A stretch of DNA of 64,000 nucleotides from Diorhabda sublineata. Lineage: Eukaryota; Arthropoda; Insecta; Coleoptera; Chrysomelidae. Of this stretch, positions 12,701 to 24,700 are shown in pieces. Under the pieces are notes generated by a model that saw only the letters and a list, made by a program, of their open reading frames with translations, was not told where the DNA came from and ran no database searches. The position numbers and the translations under genes are program-made. Each line of letters opens with the position of its first letter. The stretch's first letter is position 1. The stretch spans positions 4,903,001 through 4,967,000 of the forward strand of contig NC_079477.1 of NCBI RefSeq assembly GCF_026230105.1, in the 5' to 3' direction.

Positions 12701-14421
12701 TTAGACACACTTTCGTGTGCGTAAAACTTTACGCACTCCGTAGTGTGATTGCCAAAGTACGAGGCTCACATGTGTGCCGATTCAAGTCGCGCTGATTTCA
12801 TATTCTATTTTTTTACTAATGTAGTAATAATTATTTTCAGGTAGCATTCATACATGCCGGAGAGAAGAGAAGTAATAACTGCACAAATTCATCCGTTGAT
12901 TTGTTAATTTGTTGCACATTTGTCGAAAAAAACTTCTTTATACATTTGTTACATAAATAAGTATTTTCTGCTAGTACGCAAATTATTTTTAATGATTTAA
13001 TGTACGACATTCATTTGCCCACTATAATAAAAAATCTAATAACCCGATCTTCTTTTAACGCTAATTGAAATTGAGTTAATAAATTACATGTATAACTTAC
13101 GATTCCATTATTGTTTCCATTTTTCCATAAAGATCTCTTCTGTGGCGTCTCTTTGCAAGAAATTTAGGTCCTAAGAAGCTTCCAATGGACTTTGTATCGT
13201 TAGGCAAATCATACGCAAAACCCCAAGCTATACTTTCGGTAAATATACCTGGTGGATTTACCCAAAGCTGAGACGTCATACACACGGCTGTCTTAAATAA
13301 AAATGGCAATATATAAATAACTATAAAATATACAATGTGATCCAATGAGAACGTACTGGAAGGTGTAAGTCTCAGTGAAAAGATTTGGCAAGATTATTGC
13401 ATCCTCAAATATGTTCAAATGGAAATAGGGATTCAAGTGATGTTTGTTAAAAACGTTTGTTTACATGCTGCTTTTTTTATTTTGAAATTCCATCAATTCG
13501 ATGCAAAGATGTGGACATTTGAAATGATACCAATAAATTTTCCGAAGAATATGATTTTTTTAATTTCGTTGCAATAAATATTGTCAAGGTTGTGACCAAT
13601 CGCCACACAATTTATATTTTCTGCAGCAACTGCGACTTTTCTTATCGAAATATGTTCCTGACAGTTAAATAGAATGTATAAAGTCAATATGGAGACATCA
13701 AAAAGCAACGTGCAGGAAAATGTTTGGAATTATTCTGATTGCTGTTTTATTTCGCTCCACAACAACTTATTATTGAAGAGTAACCGTTCGCCTAGCTCAG
13801 TTACATTGTCCACTTATTTCACAACCGACATAACCGTGATAATTCCTTTCTAGACTGAACTAGAGATATTATTTAATATGTTTCTGCTTGAGAAATGATT
13901 GGTATGTTACCCAGGCTTTCAGAGTGTTTGATTCTAGGCCTATACACCCCTATTCCAGTTCTGTCTGTTGTTTTGAAAGGGTCGGAAGATGGAAAAAGTT
14001 GTGAATGAAGGTGTACATGTATAATGGACTTCTGAGTGTTTTGTTCAGAGTGCACATGGTTTGGTCGCCACAAATACAAGCCATTAGGTGACGTTTGTTT
14101 ATCAACGATATGTATAATATATGTTAAAAATAACTTCCAGTAGGTTTTCCCTCTGCTACTCGCATATATGATTTTTTTTTTATTAAAAAACAACAATTAA
14201 ATATTTATTCATTTATTTATATGTATATAAGTTAATTTTTATCGTACCTCATTATCTCCCTAAAAGGTATAGTTTATGTTTGAACTTACCGAAACGCTAG
14301 CACCTTCGGGAAAAGTCAAATATCTCCTTTTCCTGGATAAAACTTTGTTTCGAGAACTCATTAATTGCCCCGATTCTAAAAGCGGAAATAGCAAACAGAA
14401 AGTAACCAGTAACTTCTTCAT
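6615..14421 (-). CDS. gene A: secreted DM4/12-family protein (4 exons, 199 aa)
   Basis: Exons are 14290-14421, 13101-13291, 6938-7048 and 6615-6780, totalling 600 nt with intron phases 0, 2 and 2. The protein starts with a signal peptide (residues 1-19, MKKLLVTFCLLFPLLESGQ) followed by SRKRRYLTFPEG at 29-40. Residues 45-76 hold the AVCMT...WGFAYDLPND block. KRRHRRDLYGKME at 91-103 is followed by the DM4/12 core GYNGRTCILRTLCEAS (110-125), and HDCTEIFNC lies near the end. Length and order fit complete DM4/12 proteins. It is predicted to be secreted; the family's molecular role is unknown to me. Intron 2 is 6 kb and holds a satellite-filled transposon. The start is the only Met that gives a signal peptide. 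Confidence 0.88.
6938..7048 (-). CDS. gene A exon 3
   Basis: 111 nt, phase 2 in and 2 out, between TTTTAG and GTAAGT. It encodes GYNGRTCILRTLCEAS, the family core. Confidence 0.87.
7182..11402. mobile_element. 4.2-kb non-autonomous TIR element filled with a satellite array
   Basis: The left end (7182-7285) and right end (11252-11402) are inverted copies, beginning TGTTACGTACCAAGCCCGAA, with a roughly 45-base insertion in the right arm. TA dinucleotides flank both ends (7180-7181 and 11403-11404), possibly a 2-bp target duplication. Each arm holds a perfect 20-base palindrome. Inside lie about 220 bases of unique DNA, the 186-bp tandem array, and a right segment of about 530 bases. No transposase frame is visible, so it must have moved in trans. 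I cannot name the superfamily; TA suggests, but does not prove, Tc1/mariner-like mobilisation. Confidence 0.75.
7579..10724. repeat. 186-bp tandem repeat, 17 copies
   Basis: The motif aacgaactctgtagctatat recurs at about 7579, 7751, 7937, 8122, 8307, 8493, 8678 and onward to 10537, a period of 185-186 bp. The first copy lacks about 14 bases. Copies fall into types distinguished by ctctg/ttctg, cgcctag/cgcccag and gtatttcag/gtgcttcag. The order of types in copies 2-7 recurs in copies 11-16. The array is wholly inside the TIR element. Confidence 0.95.
11720..12250 (+). mobile_element. R1-type LINE reverse transcriptase C-terminal fragment
   Basis: Plus-strand frames read YLGDKAAIVRTVLERLKSNI and KERKLILSVVTSVFTYDITI, then a broken P-D-A-L-K-K. 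This is the region after the RT palm in R1/I-clade LINEs (DKA..V...L.R...N..G, then LL..V..SVLLYG). A frameshifted tail with LRNGERS and SLWHEIVYK continues to about 12250. Stops are frequent. It lies in gene A intron 2. Confidence 0.75.
12260..13100. other. intron sequence, nothing recognised
   Basis: Remaining part of gene A intron 2. A weak tRNA-like stretch near 12735-12800 was considered and not accepted. Confidence 0.4.
13101..13291 (-). CDS. gene A exon 2
   Basis: Acceptor TTTAAG|ACAGCC keeps phase 0; an alternative AG three bases downstream would break the frame. The donor GAATC|GTAAGT leaves phase 2. It encodes the middle block and the second basic site (RRHRRDLYGKME). Confidence 0.85.
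13292..14289. other. gene A intron 1, nothing recognised
   Basis: The frames at 13493-13708 and 13873-14196 (minus) show no known domain and fall between two phase-matched exons, so they are treated as intron. Confidence 0.5.
14290..14421 (-). CDS. gene A exon 1
   Basis: 44 codons from the ATG to VS. The donor reads TTTCG|GTAAGT, phase 0. It encodes the signal peptide and the first basic site. Confidence 0.88.
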
Positions 14422-15420
14422 TTTATCGGCATGATTCTTTGCTATTCACTAACTGAATTTTAAATTGGAAACGGATACTATTTTGAGGGTCATTTAGAAT
14501 ATAGATGTTAAATGGACGTCACCGTTATGATTTACTTCTAGACTTCGAGTTGCTCATCAATTTTTATTATAAAAGTAAATAGTAATGAGTATAACGTCCT
14601 CTGAAATGTAGGATAAATTTACGTTATAGTCTACAAGAACGATTGAAAATTTTTCAGTCATTGAATAGAGTACAGCATTTGTACAATTACAATTGAACCT
14701 CAATCATTCATGATAACTAAGCTACTTATCAATAGAATAATAGCTGATCATCAAACAACAACCAAGCTCTCTTCTATATACTTTGACTTCAGGTACAAAA
14801 TGAGTTCATTGTACCACAAATTTCCTTTAATGCGTAATGTCAATATTTCAAAGATTATTAGGCTTTTTACTTCTCCTTAAATTCACTTTTGACACTTGTT
14901 TCCGCTTCTGTTGTAATTTAAAACCATTTCATTTTTGTTTCGACTCAACCTGTTTCCACAAAACAGGATTTAATATTCCATCCCTTTAATGGGCTTGGTT
15001 AAATTCGTATTACTTCATCGAGTTCACATGATTTCTCTTAATTTCCTTCCGCCTAAGTGGTTTAGTGATGAAATTATTAGATACCTCGACGTATATCTAC
15101 ACGAATCAATACCTCTTTGTTTACCAGGCAATTCTACACCCTAATACTGAAGAGTTTCAATCATATACGGATGCATTTGAGATTTGGAATTTCTTACCAC
15201 GAACTATTTTTTAACTCCAACAAATAAAAAACTCTTTAATTCTTTAAATAATACTAATGACCCTTTTAAAGATAACTACTCTAAACTGATTCCCGCTTCT
15301 GTGAGTTCAAAAGTGATGACATCTATATTAAGATATTTCAAACTAAGGCCTTATTTCTATAATATTAAGTATTGTGAAAATATGAACTGGGACAACAAAT
15401 ACGTTTAACTAATTCATTCA
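14422..15420. other. upstream region of gene A, nothing recognised
   Basis: AT-rich. A 74-residue plus-strand frame (15184-15408) has no recognisable family. Any gene A promoter would lie here but no motif is convincing. Confidence 0.4.
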
Positions 15421-16275
15421 TACAAAACCACAGTACAATTTGGATTCGATGACTATGATCTGAAAAATAAATTTTATTCCTGCCTTGCTAAAGCTTTACA
15501 AAACTCTTCAGAAATTATGTTATTGGTAGGTCATGGGTCTCTTTGACGTCGCCATAGACACGTTGATTCAAATTGAACTGTTGTTTTTAATGCATACAGG
15601 TTTTCAGTTTTTATTATCATTTTTTGATCCATACGTGAACCTCTCCGTATATTTAAGAATTGGGCTCATAGTAAGCCATGGTTTTACGAGATATATAACA
15701 AGTTACACCATCTTATTGGAATACAATTTCGTCGAGACCAAGGGCTTAAATTTCGGCCGTAAAATAGTCATCATTCCATCTCTGGAGCACACCAAAAGAG
15801 CCAAACAACTAAAATGGAATCGATTTGGAATTTTAATTCTTACATTACTTACTATTGTGAAGACGACAGCGAAGACCGGCGACAAATCGACACTTCAAGG
15901 TCTTCGTGTAGGCTCTCCGCTACCGCCCCTATATTTCCATCACTAGATGGTGGATCTGATTAATGAAAAAATTATTCATGCTAGAGCGAATTGTGCATTC
16001 AGTAGGCCCATTATGTCAACCATAAATGGCAATAAACACATTCCATGCAGAACGCATTTTCGTATTAAAGCTGAACAATTTGCAGACGATGTGTCGGACT
16101 GAGTCTTTCCATTGGGAAATGTCAAACTATACTGAACATTTATACCATCTCATTTTTGAATGTGCACATTTCCAGGAGCAGTTTTTTGGTGAATTCCCCT
16201 ATCATTCAGTTACTCATTTTAAGAAATCAATCACGGGACTGAACTTCGAGAAAGCGTTTTTAAAAAATGTATGAG
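15420..16275 (+). mobile_element. probable LINE C-terminal remnant
   Basis: The plus strand holds several broken frames. The best is NYTEHLYHLIFECAHFQEQF near 16120-16190, like the x-x-H-L-x-F-E-C-P-x-F tail downstream of RNase H in many LINEs. The upstream frame with KPWFYEIYNKLHHLIG may be the same element. The assignment is weak. Confidence 0.4.
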
Positions 16276-16324
16276 AAAAAATTATTCAATTCTTTAACAA
16301 ACAGAATCTGATTTTATTACAAGT

Positions 16325-16390
16325 TTACATTTATGTTTTACAATGTGCCACGTTTGCATTATGCAGTAAATCTTAATAAGTAATATGCAT
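16325..16390 (+). repeat. direct repeat copy 1 flanking the Penelope fragment
   Basis: Contains atgttttacaatgtgccacg and then a run similar to the copy at 17388-17455, in the same orientation. Confidence 0.6.
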
Positions 16391-16699
16391 GGATGGACCA
16401 GAGTTCGACATCAGAGGAAAATTTTTCAAAACTTCTTTTTAAATTTCTGTTTCCCGTGCTTTCTGTAAGAATATTTAATTTAGGTAAATCAATGTTCTTA
16501 TATAAATTTCTTATTTCTTAGACCTTTTGATATGTTTAAACTTCTAAATGTTCTTGATTTTAGGTCTTTTTTGATTTAAAATTAGTTTAGTCCTTTTAGT
16601 CTTTATCAAATTGAGATATTGACACTGACAATTTGCGTATTTATATTAATTAATAGATCACCTTCAACATGAACATCAAAATAAAAATAAAATCAGAAT

Positions 16700-17290
16700 A
16701 GAAATTTAGTTTTTTCTCTCAAAAATATGTAGCGATCATCAATTAAATTATTTGTAGTTGTATTAGAATGTACAAAATAGATCTATACATTTTACTTAAA
16801 TTATTTAGGACTTTTTTATCATTTATAGCTTCAGGTTCTTATAAATGTGAACCATTTCTAAAATTTCTCTTTCTCTTGTATTCCATTCCAAGAATTTTTG
16901 AATCTTTATAATTGAATTGATGCAGTTTGATTTTTTTATCGTATTGATGAACTTTTAGTCTAATTTCTAAATACTGAGATATCTGCCCTATGTAGATAGC
17001 GCCACAATTAGTACAAGCCACTTGATATATATTACTTCTTTTGTTTTTTGGTGTTTTAGATTTTAATCTAGTGATATATATGGATAATATATTATGTCCT
17101 TTATGACTTATACTAATAGCATATTTATTGAAATAATGTGATAGTTGTTGGTAAAGTCCTTGTACATATCGTAAGGAGAGATGTTTCATGTTCTGAAGTT
17201 TCTTATATATATGCACTGTGGATTTAAAAGTTTTTAGATCAAATTTGAGTTTTTCTAGCTCTGGTGTCGTCCGCTGGTACTACTAGAATC
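16700..17290 (-). mobile_element. Penelope-like element, GIY-YIG endonuclease fragment
   Basis: The minus-strand frame 17216-16839 reads RSNIYQVACTNCGAIYIGQI followed by SQYLEIRLKVHQYD. This is the C-terminal GIY-YIG nuclease of Penelope-like elements (usually ...Y.I.C..C...YIGQT...L..R...H). Upstream LSLRYVQGLYQQLSHYFNKY matches the linker between RT and nuclease. The usual GIY is degraded to AIYIG in context. The reverse transcriptase is missing. Confidence 0.82.
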
Positions 17291-17387
17291 GCTTGATATC
17301 CACCAGATCTATATGCAACTTTTCTATATGCACTCGAATTCATCGTTTCCTAATATTTCGGTTAATCGTTGATTATGAGATTTACAA

Positions 17388-17455
17388 TCTTTATATGTTT
17401 TACAATGTGCCTCGTTGGCGTTATGAAGTAAAGGTTAATAAATAATATTCATGAA
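17388..17455 (+). repeat. direct repeat copy 2 flanking the Penelope fragment
   Basis: Contains atgttttacaatgtgcctcg; about 1.06 kb from copy 1. Penelope elements often carry direct terminal repeats (pseudo-LTRs), which these may be. Confidence 0.6.
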
Positions 17456-18265
17456 CGTAACTTGTGATGGTTTGAAAAAAGTTCAGGTCAAACTTATGTA
17501 AGGAATTACATAGAATGTAGTTTATATTTAGAGAACCACAATACTCGTAAGTACGAAAGAGTTGCAGTGGAACAAAAGGCACCTCCATAAAACCTATACC
17601 TGTACAATGGGTTATTGTTACTTGAGTGCAAATCTTAATTCATGTATAATTGTAAAGCAAATCAAGTGCATTTTTTTCTAATATCTTTTCATAAATCATT
17701 TGTCACTTTATTGTTTGAATCAAATATATCAACAGCTCATACTTTATGTACGAGTACTTGTCAAAAATCTCACTGTTTAACCAAAAATTATACATACCGA
17801 ACAGGGACACGCGTTGAAAAATGGCAAGAAATTTCTCAACGACATCTCCAATGTTGTTCGTTCGTCATTGAAATATTTGGGAAGTTGTATTTAGGTTTGA
17901 AAAATAGACGTAGGATTCATGTCGCCATAACAAAGCCCGTTGCGTTCCAGTAAAATAGAGATTCGAAAACTCCAGACAAGTTTATCCATGAAAGATAATG
18001 ATATTACCCATAATTTAGATAGAGATTTTTTGTCGAAAACGCCATTTATAGACTTATAAACCAGTGCTGTAGATCTAGGTTAATGTTATTTCCAAATAAT
18101 TCAAAGCATTATAGTGTTTGTAAATGACAATATATTTACGTTTGAAAATATCAAATTTTCCAGACTTTGATAAGGTGGACGTCTGCAGTCCGATCACTGC
18201 GGCCGAAATAATGGGCAGCCGCAGGTCGCAACTAATTTTATCAATCAAACAAAATACACAAAATA

Positions 18266-19635
18266 CACTCGTGGTCAAAAATATGGCACCACCCCTATTT
18301 CTGAAAATTAATAGTAGTAATTTTGAGTGATTTTTAATGAGTAAAAAAATAAAAATAAAAACATTTCAATAAAACCAAATTTTCTTGAAAATAAAACTTG
18401 CATTCTAAACAATAATGTTCCTTTTTTAAAAACGCTAGTAGCGTGTATTTCCGCATCTGGATGTAATTGTTGCTAAAATTCTCCTGGGCATGCTTTTAAC
18501 TAGATCTTGCATCACTTCTTGACGTATATTCTCCCATTCCTCTAATTCTGCTTGCTAAAGCTCATTTCAATTTTGAGGAGATGGATTTCGACAACGAATG
18601 CGGCGTTTTAAAAAGTCCCAGACAAGCTCGATAGGATTCATATCTGGACTTCTTGGTAGCCAGTCCAGGGTATGAGTTCCTACTTCGTTTAGGTAATTCT
18701 GAACATTTGCCGTAACTTATGGTCTAGCATTATAATGCAATAAACGAAAATCATCACCAATAAATGGCCCAACCGAACGACGTGATTTTCAAAAATGTCA
18801 GTTATCTTGCTGCGTTAAGGGCGGGTCTAGAAAGAGACACTAATTCTGTGCGGGCATCAAAACAAATTCCTCTTCCAAACATGATAGATCGTCATTGGAA
18901 CGGCTTCCTGGGAATTATACAATGCGCAAATCTTTCTCCTTCCGTCTTTGAATTTGATTACGTCCTTCTGGACCTCTTAGACTGATTCTTGTCTCATGAG
19001 TAAATTAGCAACGGTGCCTGGAGAGTTCTTCTGCTGTGTATACTAGCATTCTGAAGGTGTCCCCTTATTGATCTATCCGAGATATTTACATTTCGGACTC
19101 GTAAAAGGCTGTTGAGCTCGAAACTTGTGATTGACCTATTTCTTAATGAATTTAATTGCAATCTCGAGGAGTTAAAACTGAAGGACGTCCTTGTCCAGGC
19201 CTCCTAGAATGTGAACCGGTCTCTCGAAATCTTTGCATCAATCTGCCAATGGTTGTGTGGTGTCCGCCAAACAAATTTGCCACGATAACTTTGTCCCTGT
19301 CCAACTAACTCGGCTATTCTTTCAGCTTTTTGTTCACTTAACTGCCTAACTCTATTAATTTTTTGTTTAACTAGTCTCGACTTCATCACACCTTGCTTGA
19401 ATTAAATTACTGCTGCCCAGAAGTTGGTACATCAATAAATGATAGAAACATTAAAATATGCATAAAATTAAAATTTTAAAAAACCACAAAACCATTCATT
19501 TGCTGATAAGAAATTTTGGTACATTTTATCGCTAACATTTAAAATACGTTGTGGTAGAAAAAAAAAGAAACCCAAAAATTAACAGGTTTTGATATTGAAA
19601 TAAAGGGTGGTGCGTTATTTACGGCCACGAGTTTG
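18266..19635 (-). mobile_element. near full-length dead Tc1-like transposon
   Basis: Ends are inverted: CACTCGTGGTCAAAAATATG at 18266, preceded by TA, and its inverse ending ccacgag near 19631. Minus-strand reading from about 19389 to a TAG at 18435-18437 gives a helix-turn-helix region (VRQLSEQKAERIAELVGQGQ), GGHHTTIGRLMQRFRETGS, and the C-terminal WLPRSPDMNPIELVWDFLKR of Tc1 DDE transposases, ending in RCGNTRY. Several stops and frameshifts disable it. Confidence 0.9.
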
Positions 19636-19844
19636 ATTTATATATTTCTCAAATTAAATTTATCTAGGCCGTATAACTTCTGAATTTAGAATTGTTAAAC
19701 TTAAATGGTACCACTTTAAAACCGTTTGAAAGTGAAACATTGTGGGAAAGTCGTATCAATACTATTAGATCTTTTTTTTATTTTTATTTTGCAAGCAAGT
19801 CGCATCTAACACTGAGGTAATTAGCGACAGGAATTAATTATATT

Positions 19845-20235
19845 TATGTTAATATGTTAATGTCGTTAAATATTTAAGATTTTGGACATTAAAATTTTTG
19901 CCGAGTGTTGGTTCTATAATATTATTAAGGTTATTGACTTGTCTTGATTGTTGAAATTTTAGACAGTCAGTTACTAAGTGTTTTGCAGTGGGTAGTTCAC
20001 ATCTTTGGCATATTTGGTAATTAAATAACCGTGGATAAGCCTATTCATAACCTATCTAATTTATCTTGGAGTGATCTTTTGCTGATTGACTGCGGCCAGT
20101 GTCTCTTCGAATACTTTCAATGTCGATGCTACACGTTTTGCCACAGTTTTTGCACTATTGATTTGAACAGTGATTTCATATCGTAATACACTTCCGTTTG
20201 CACACATTTGCGGTCTCGCTAAGAACTGTCACGCT
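19845..20235 (-). mobile_element. jockey-like LINE C-terminal fragment
   Basis: The minus strand reads QICQRCELPTAKHLVTDCLK then FQQSRQVNNLNNIIEPTLGK, the C-x2-C...H...C tail after RNase H. It is preceded, out of frame, by RLIHGYLI, like the RIGHTRLTHGYL motif of jockey-type elements. Confidence 0.7.
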
Positions 20236-20353
20236 TTGAGATCTGCTATTAGATCTCTGAAATAAGATCTAAAAAAACATAATTACTGCATTGAATGCTT
20301 GAATTGAAGACCCCATCAGAGTCATGAAGAGAGAACTCTAGTTCCAATTTTCA

Positions 20354-20788
20354 GTGTTGAGTTTTTGGTATGATTCATTATTAAGAATTGATGACTTGAG
20401 TAAAATCCTTAAATATACTGTATTGAATATCGAGGAATCCATACAAGGTTTAAATAATATGAAGAAATATTTAGAATTTCAAGAAAAAAACGATACTGTT
20501 AAAATATTTTACGAACAATTAACAACAATGATTCCTTCTAGCAGTTCAAGACTGCTTAATATTTTAAAATTTTCGATCACGCGATTACGCGACTTAGGTT
20601 TAGTTCATTATCTGAGTGTAATTCATAAAATTTCCAATGATAATCTTATGAAAGCCTGCATGGACTTAGATATTAAGTTACAGGTACAGGATGAAAAAAG
20701 TACCGTAAAAGACATAGACGGTATACAACTCTTTAATGAAATAATTTTATATAAGGATCTTTTTTCTAATAAAAAAAAAACCAAATAA
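20354..20788 (+). mobile_element. hAT-type transposase C-terminal fragment
   Basis: A 144-residue open frame. Its end, LMKACMDLDIKLQ...KDIDGIQLFNEIILYKDL, resembles the region before the dimerisation domain in ZMYM1/DUF4371-like hAT proteins (C..L...L......DIDG.EL..EL..L). No catalytic core, terminal repeat or dimerisation block is seen, so it is a relic. Confidence 0.5.
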
Positions 20789-21020
20789 AATATTGGATAT
20801 CGGATATTGATCTTATTTCTTGTTTTTCAAATTGTAGTCTGGCATTTAAAATGTTTTCAACCCTACGTGTCTCTGCGGCTTCACACGAAAGAACAAGTGA
20901 ATTGTAGAAATTATTTGACACAAGAAAGGCTACAGATTTGGCTATGGTCTCTATAGAATCGGAATTCTCTGAAAAAATTGATTGTACAAGATCTCCATAT
21001 TGTCCCAATAACTTTTCTCA

Positions 21021-21300
21021 ATGAAAAACATGTTTATTAGCATTGAATCATACTTGTTTGGGAAACTCAGCCTTATCTCTATTTTTTGGTATAACTGCCG
21101 TTTAGATCAATGGATTTTTGCATGCGGCATACCACTTTTTTTATATCGTTTGTCTCGTCGCGAAGATAGCTTAAAACCTCTTTGTCGGTTGTGGAATCCC
21201 TCCCAAGTGTTTCATTAATTTTAGACAGTATTCCGACTTTGAATTCTCTGCACCATTTGCGCACTTGTTGCCCACTCATATAGCTTTCCCCATACACCTC
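21021..21300 (-). mobile_element. mariner transposase fragment with internal deletion
   Basis: The minus strand reads VYGESYMSGQQVRKWCREFK, the N-terminal helix-turn-helix of mariner proteins. It is joined within about 20 residues to LSYLRDETNDIKKVVCRMQK and then SIDLNGSYTKK, the family C-terminus. The DDE core is deleted. Confidence 0.75.
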
Positions 21301-21665
21301 AACACAGTTAAGAATTAGTGTCCACCGTAGGAACGTTTATACACACAAAAAACTAATCACAGAGCATAATTCGCACGTGGCGTAGATTCAAATGGAAGCT
21401 GCATCTTTCATGGCTACCAAGACATAAATAAACTTGAAAAGGGAGCGAAGCTTCGCCAGTTTCTATATACAAGTTAATACAAAACTTTCAATTTGTAACG
21501 GGTAAACTGCTACATTACTAAAATTACGTTACAGGAAAGGCGTCCATTTATATTTTTATAATGATGAAATTAATTTTATAAGTATAAAATCGAGGACGTT
21601 TTTAGGATCATGCTGGAAATGGTTAAAATTAATAAGCAACAACTTCTGTTTTTAAGTTTTATTAA

Positions 21666-21786
21666 TCAGAACATATCAGACCAAACCGAATGTTGACAGG
21701 AAGGATATCTTTCAGTACAATTATGACTTTTATTTGTTGCCTCATCGTATTCATCTTCATCTACATAATCTTCATGGGGTTTTATC
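21666..21786 (-). CDS. gene B last exon
   Basis: 121 nt from acceptor TATTTTAG to TGA. It is acidic (HEDYVDEDEYDEA) and then has NCTERYPSCQHSVWSDMF, the family C-terminal cysteine pair. Confidence 0.87.
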
Positions 21787-24700
21787 CTAAAATAATCATC
21801 ATTTCATGAAACAACCTTTAATGGATAGTTTGGACAGTAAATAAGAATTTGGGCAGTTGTTATGGTTTTTTAGCAGCTGTGCACCTATACTTTTTGCATG
21901 ACTCTGCTTCTCCGAAAGTTGACTATTTTACTGGGAGGTTTTTGCCTCACTTTACTTCGCAGACTAGATGCTCTGCTGTCTCTAGGATTTGCTCAAAAAA
22001 TCTGCAGTTGTCATCCAGAAAACCTACCACCAGTTTAATGTCGCTTCTGGACATTACGAAAAGTTCCTCAAACTTCTTAGTTGAGATGAATCCTTTGAAT
22101 TGGTTTGGCCTGGACTGTCTTTCCAGTAAGACTCCAAAAGATCTTTTAAGTAACTGTTCAGTTTTTTGGCATCTCATGAGGGCACGGTAGGGCTTTGGGC
22201 TACAATATGAAGTCTTTCACCTTTTTTGCAAAGCCAGGTGCTTCTTCATTGTCTGGTATACCCTGGTGGTCTGGTAGCAGAATTAGGGTTACTTTATTTC
22301 TGTTAGCTAGTGTTTTTAGAGTTTGTTGATAAGTCCACGCTAGCTTGTACGTACACTCGATAGCCTTCAGGGTCTTCAAAGCCAATTGGCTATAAAAAGA
22401 AATGTCTAGCGAGGTTGGGTGACAGCTAATAAAGGAATCCTTCTTCGTGGATATGCTAAATCTGGTTTTTACATACATTGAGTGTTAAGTATGTAACGCC
22501 TCAATATTATATTCACAATGTTGTCAGATTTCTAATTTTTCTAGAAATGTAATAAACTTTAAGAATAATTCAATAGAAAATACAAAAAACTTTGAGTGTT
22601 AAGAGTGGTTGAGCTGATTTTTCTATTTTATGTAAAAAGTTAACCTAAAAAAATGTAATTACGTAACAAAAAGAATTTTTTTCGAATTTCCGCAGCCGAA
22701 AATTGAAAATTTACTGTCCACGTTTAGCTTTTCAAAAATTCAATTTATAAACGGTTTTTTATCAGTTATTAGCAACGGTATAAGCAAATTATCGTAACCA
22801 GGGTGTTGAGAAAATATATCTAGTGAAAACGAATGTTTTAAAGCTTGTGTTAGGAGACTATCCCAGCTCGAATAGTTACAAATATCCAGTTATTTAGAAA
22901 CTTTCTCCTAATTTAGCAATAACAATATTTAGCTGAAACAAAATGGAGATTAACTTCACTATGAGAGTGACGTGTAGCAACACCTGAGTAATATGTTTCC
23001 AGAAGGATGAATTTCATTATATTATCAGAAAAACGTGAGATCAGACAACAATGTACACACCACAAACATATGGGAGATAATTATAATCTTAAGCAACTTA
23101 AAAATAATTAAAATGTACTCTACCTAAATATTGTTTTCATTAGTTCTTGAAATAGAGTGCCCTTTCCCTTAGGTACCTGACTAACCTCGCAAAGAGCTTT
23201 CTTAATACAAGCTTTACCATCTTTACTCAATCTGAAACAAAAGTTATACGCGACTGTAATTTTGAAGTACAATTAACAAAATGTGCATTCAGCCAATTAG
23301 ATCGAAACAAAGCGAATCATTATGACCTTATGAATTCGCAAGAATTACGAACTGAATAAAAATAAAGGAAAATATTTGTGCCCGGAAAACGGAACAACTT
23401 ATCACGTTTGAGAGTAGAAGATTGGAAGCAATTTTAAACGAAAATAGGACAACGACGGAGTATCAACATTGATGGATTTATATTGACTTCGAACTGTTTT
23501 CGTCTGTTACTAAAGTTAAAATTATATCTCATGAGAAAACGTTACAGATCAAATAAACTCCTTTTAAGTGTAACTATATAAAATTTGTAATTTGATAATA
23601 AAGCTGTTTTTGTTTTATTTTCATGTATAAATAGAATACTTACGCTGTGAGTAATTTTTCTAGTTTTCCATATAATTCTCTTCTGCTTCTTCGATGAATC
23701 TGATGATAAATGGGGTGGATGTAATCGTCATGATTTATGTTGCTATGGTGATTAAAAGATTGCCTAGAATATACAGGATGATTAATGAATATATGTATTT
23801 TAAAAAGAGAAATCTGAGGATGAAATATGAAAAGCCAAAACAGGCGTAAAAATTGTATGCCACTAGAGGATTTGTGAATTCAATAAACTTTCCCTTCAAT
23901 GCTTTTAATTCGTTTCGAAGTAATATAATTTCTGTGGAATATATTATAAATTGAAAACGTCCAAGAAATATGAAAGTACCATAACTTACGTATAAATATC
24001 TAGAATCAGATTATACCCAGATGAAGTATGACTCTGCGATATAAATATATAAGTGATACCAAGGAGGCACGAAGCAATCCTTTTGAAGTTTTACAAACAG
24101 AATGTAATTTCTTCAAGAATTATGCGTACAATTTCACATATATCTAGGACGAAGAGTTGGTGATGCAACGGTTGTACCATGCCAGCTATACAGGAGACCA
24201 AATCCCAAAGAAGTTGCATACAACTAACTTCATTTCAATAAGTTCCCAACATCATCTTCAAAATTTAAACATTTACAAGACTGGTTTTATCAGCTAAAAG
24301 TCATCATTCATTGGATGAGGACTTTTCCTTGATGATTAAACTTATTTTTTTATATATAGTTGGATTACCCATTTATTATTTTATTAATTTATATTTATTT
24401 CGTTATTTTGATTGGTTTATATTATAATTTTCGATTCAAGAATGAATAAGTGGAAGTATTATAATTGGAAATGTAGAGTTTTGATTGTACTCTGATGAAG
24501 AACTCAAGTAATTCTTTAAGTTCTTAAAGAAATCAATCCTTCTGTTATTTATAATAATAAACTGAGGCTGATTCGTCAATACCTATATAATATTTTTTCC
24601 TCGTTATATGTCAATGCGTACAATCCAATTCAAACCAACTCCTGTATTAAGATATTATACAGGGTTAATAATGCATAATTAGATCCGTCTTATTTTGTAG

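Noticed and set aside
12735..12800. tRNA-like stretch with a B-box-like gattcaagtcg
   Set aside because: The A box is poor and I could not fold a convincing cloverleaf. It could be an old tRNA-derived SINE, but the evidence is too thin.
17642..17953. 103-codon plus-strand frame
   Set aside because: No recognisable domain, no conserved partner exon; AT-rich chance frame or unknown element.
20766..21008. 80-codon minus-strand frame with acceptable codon texture
   Set aside because: No family recognised, no ATG start, no splice partner, and it lies between two transposon relics.
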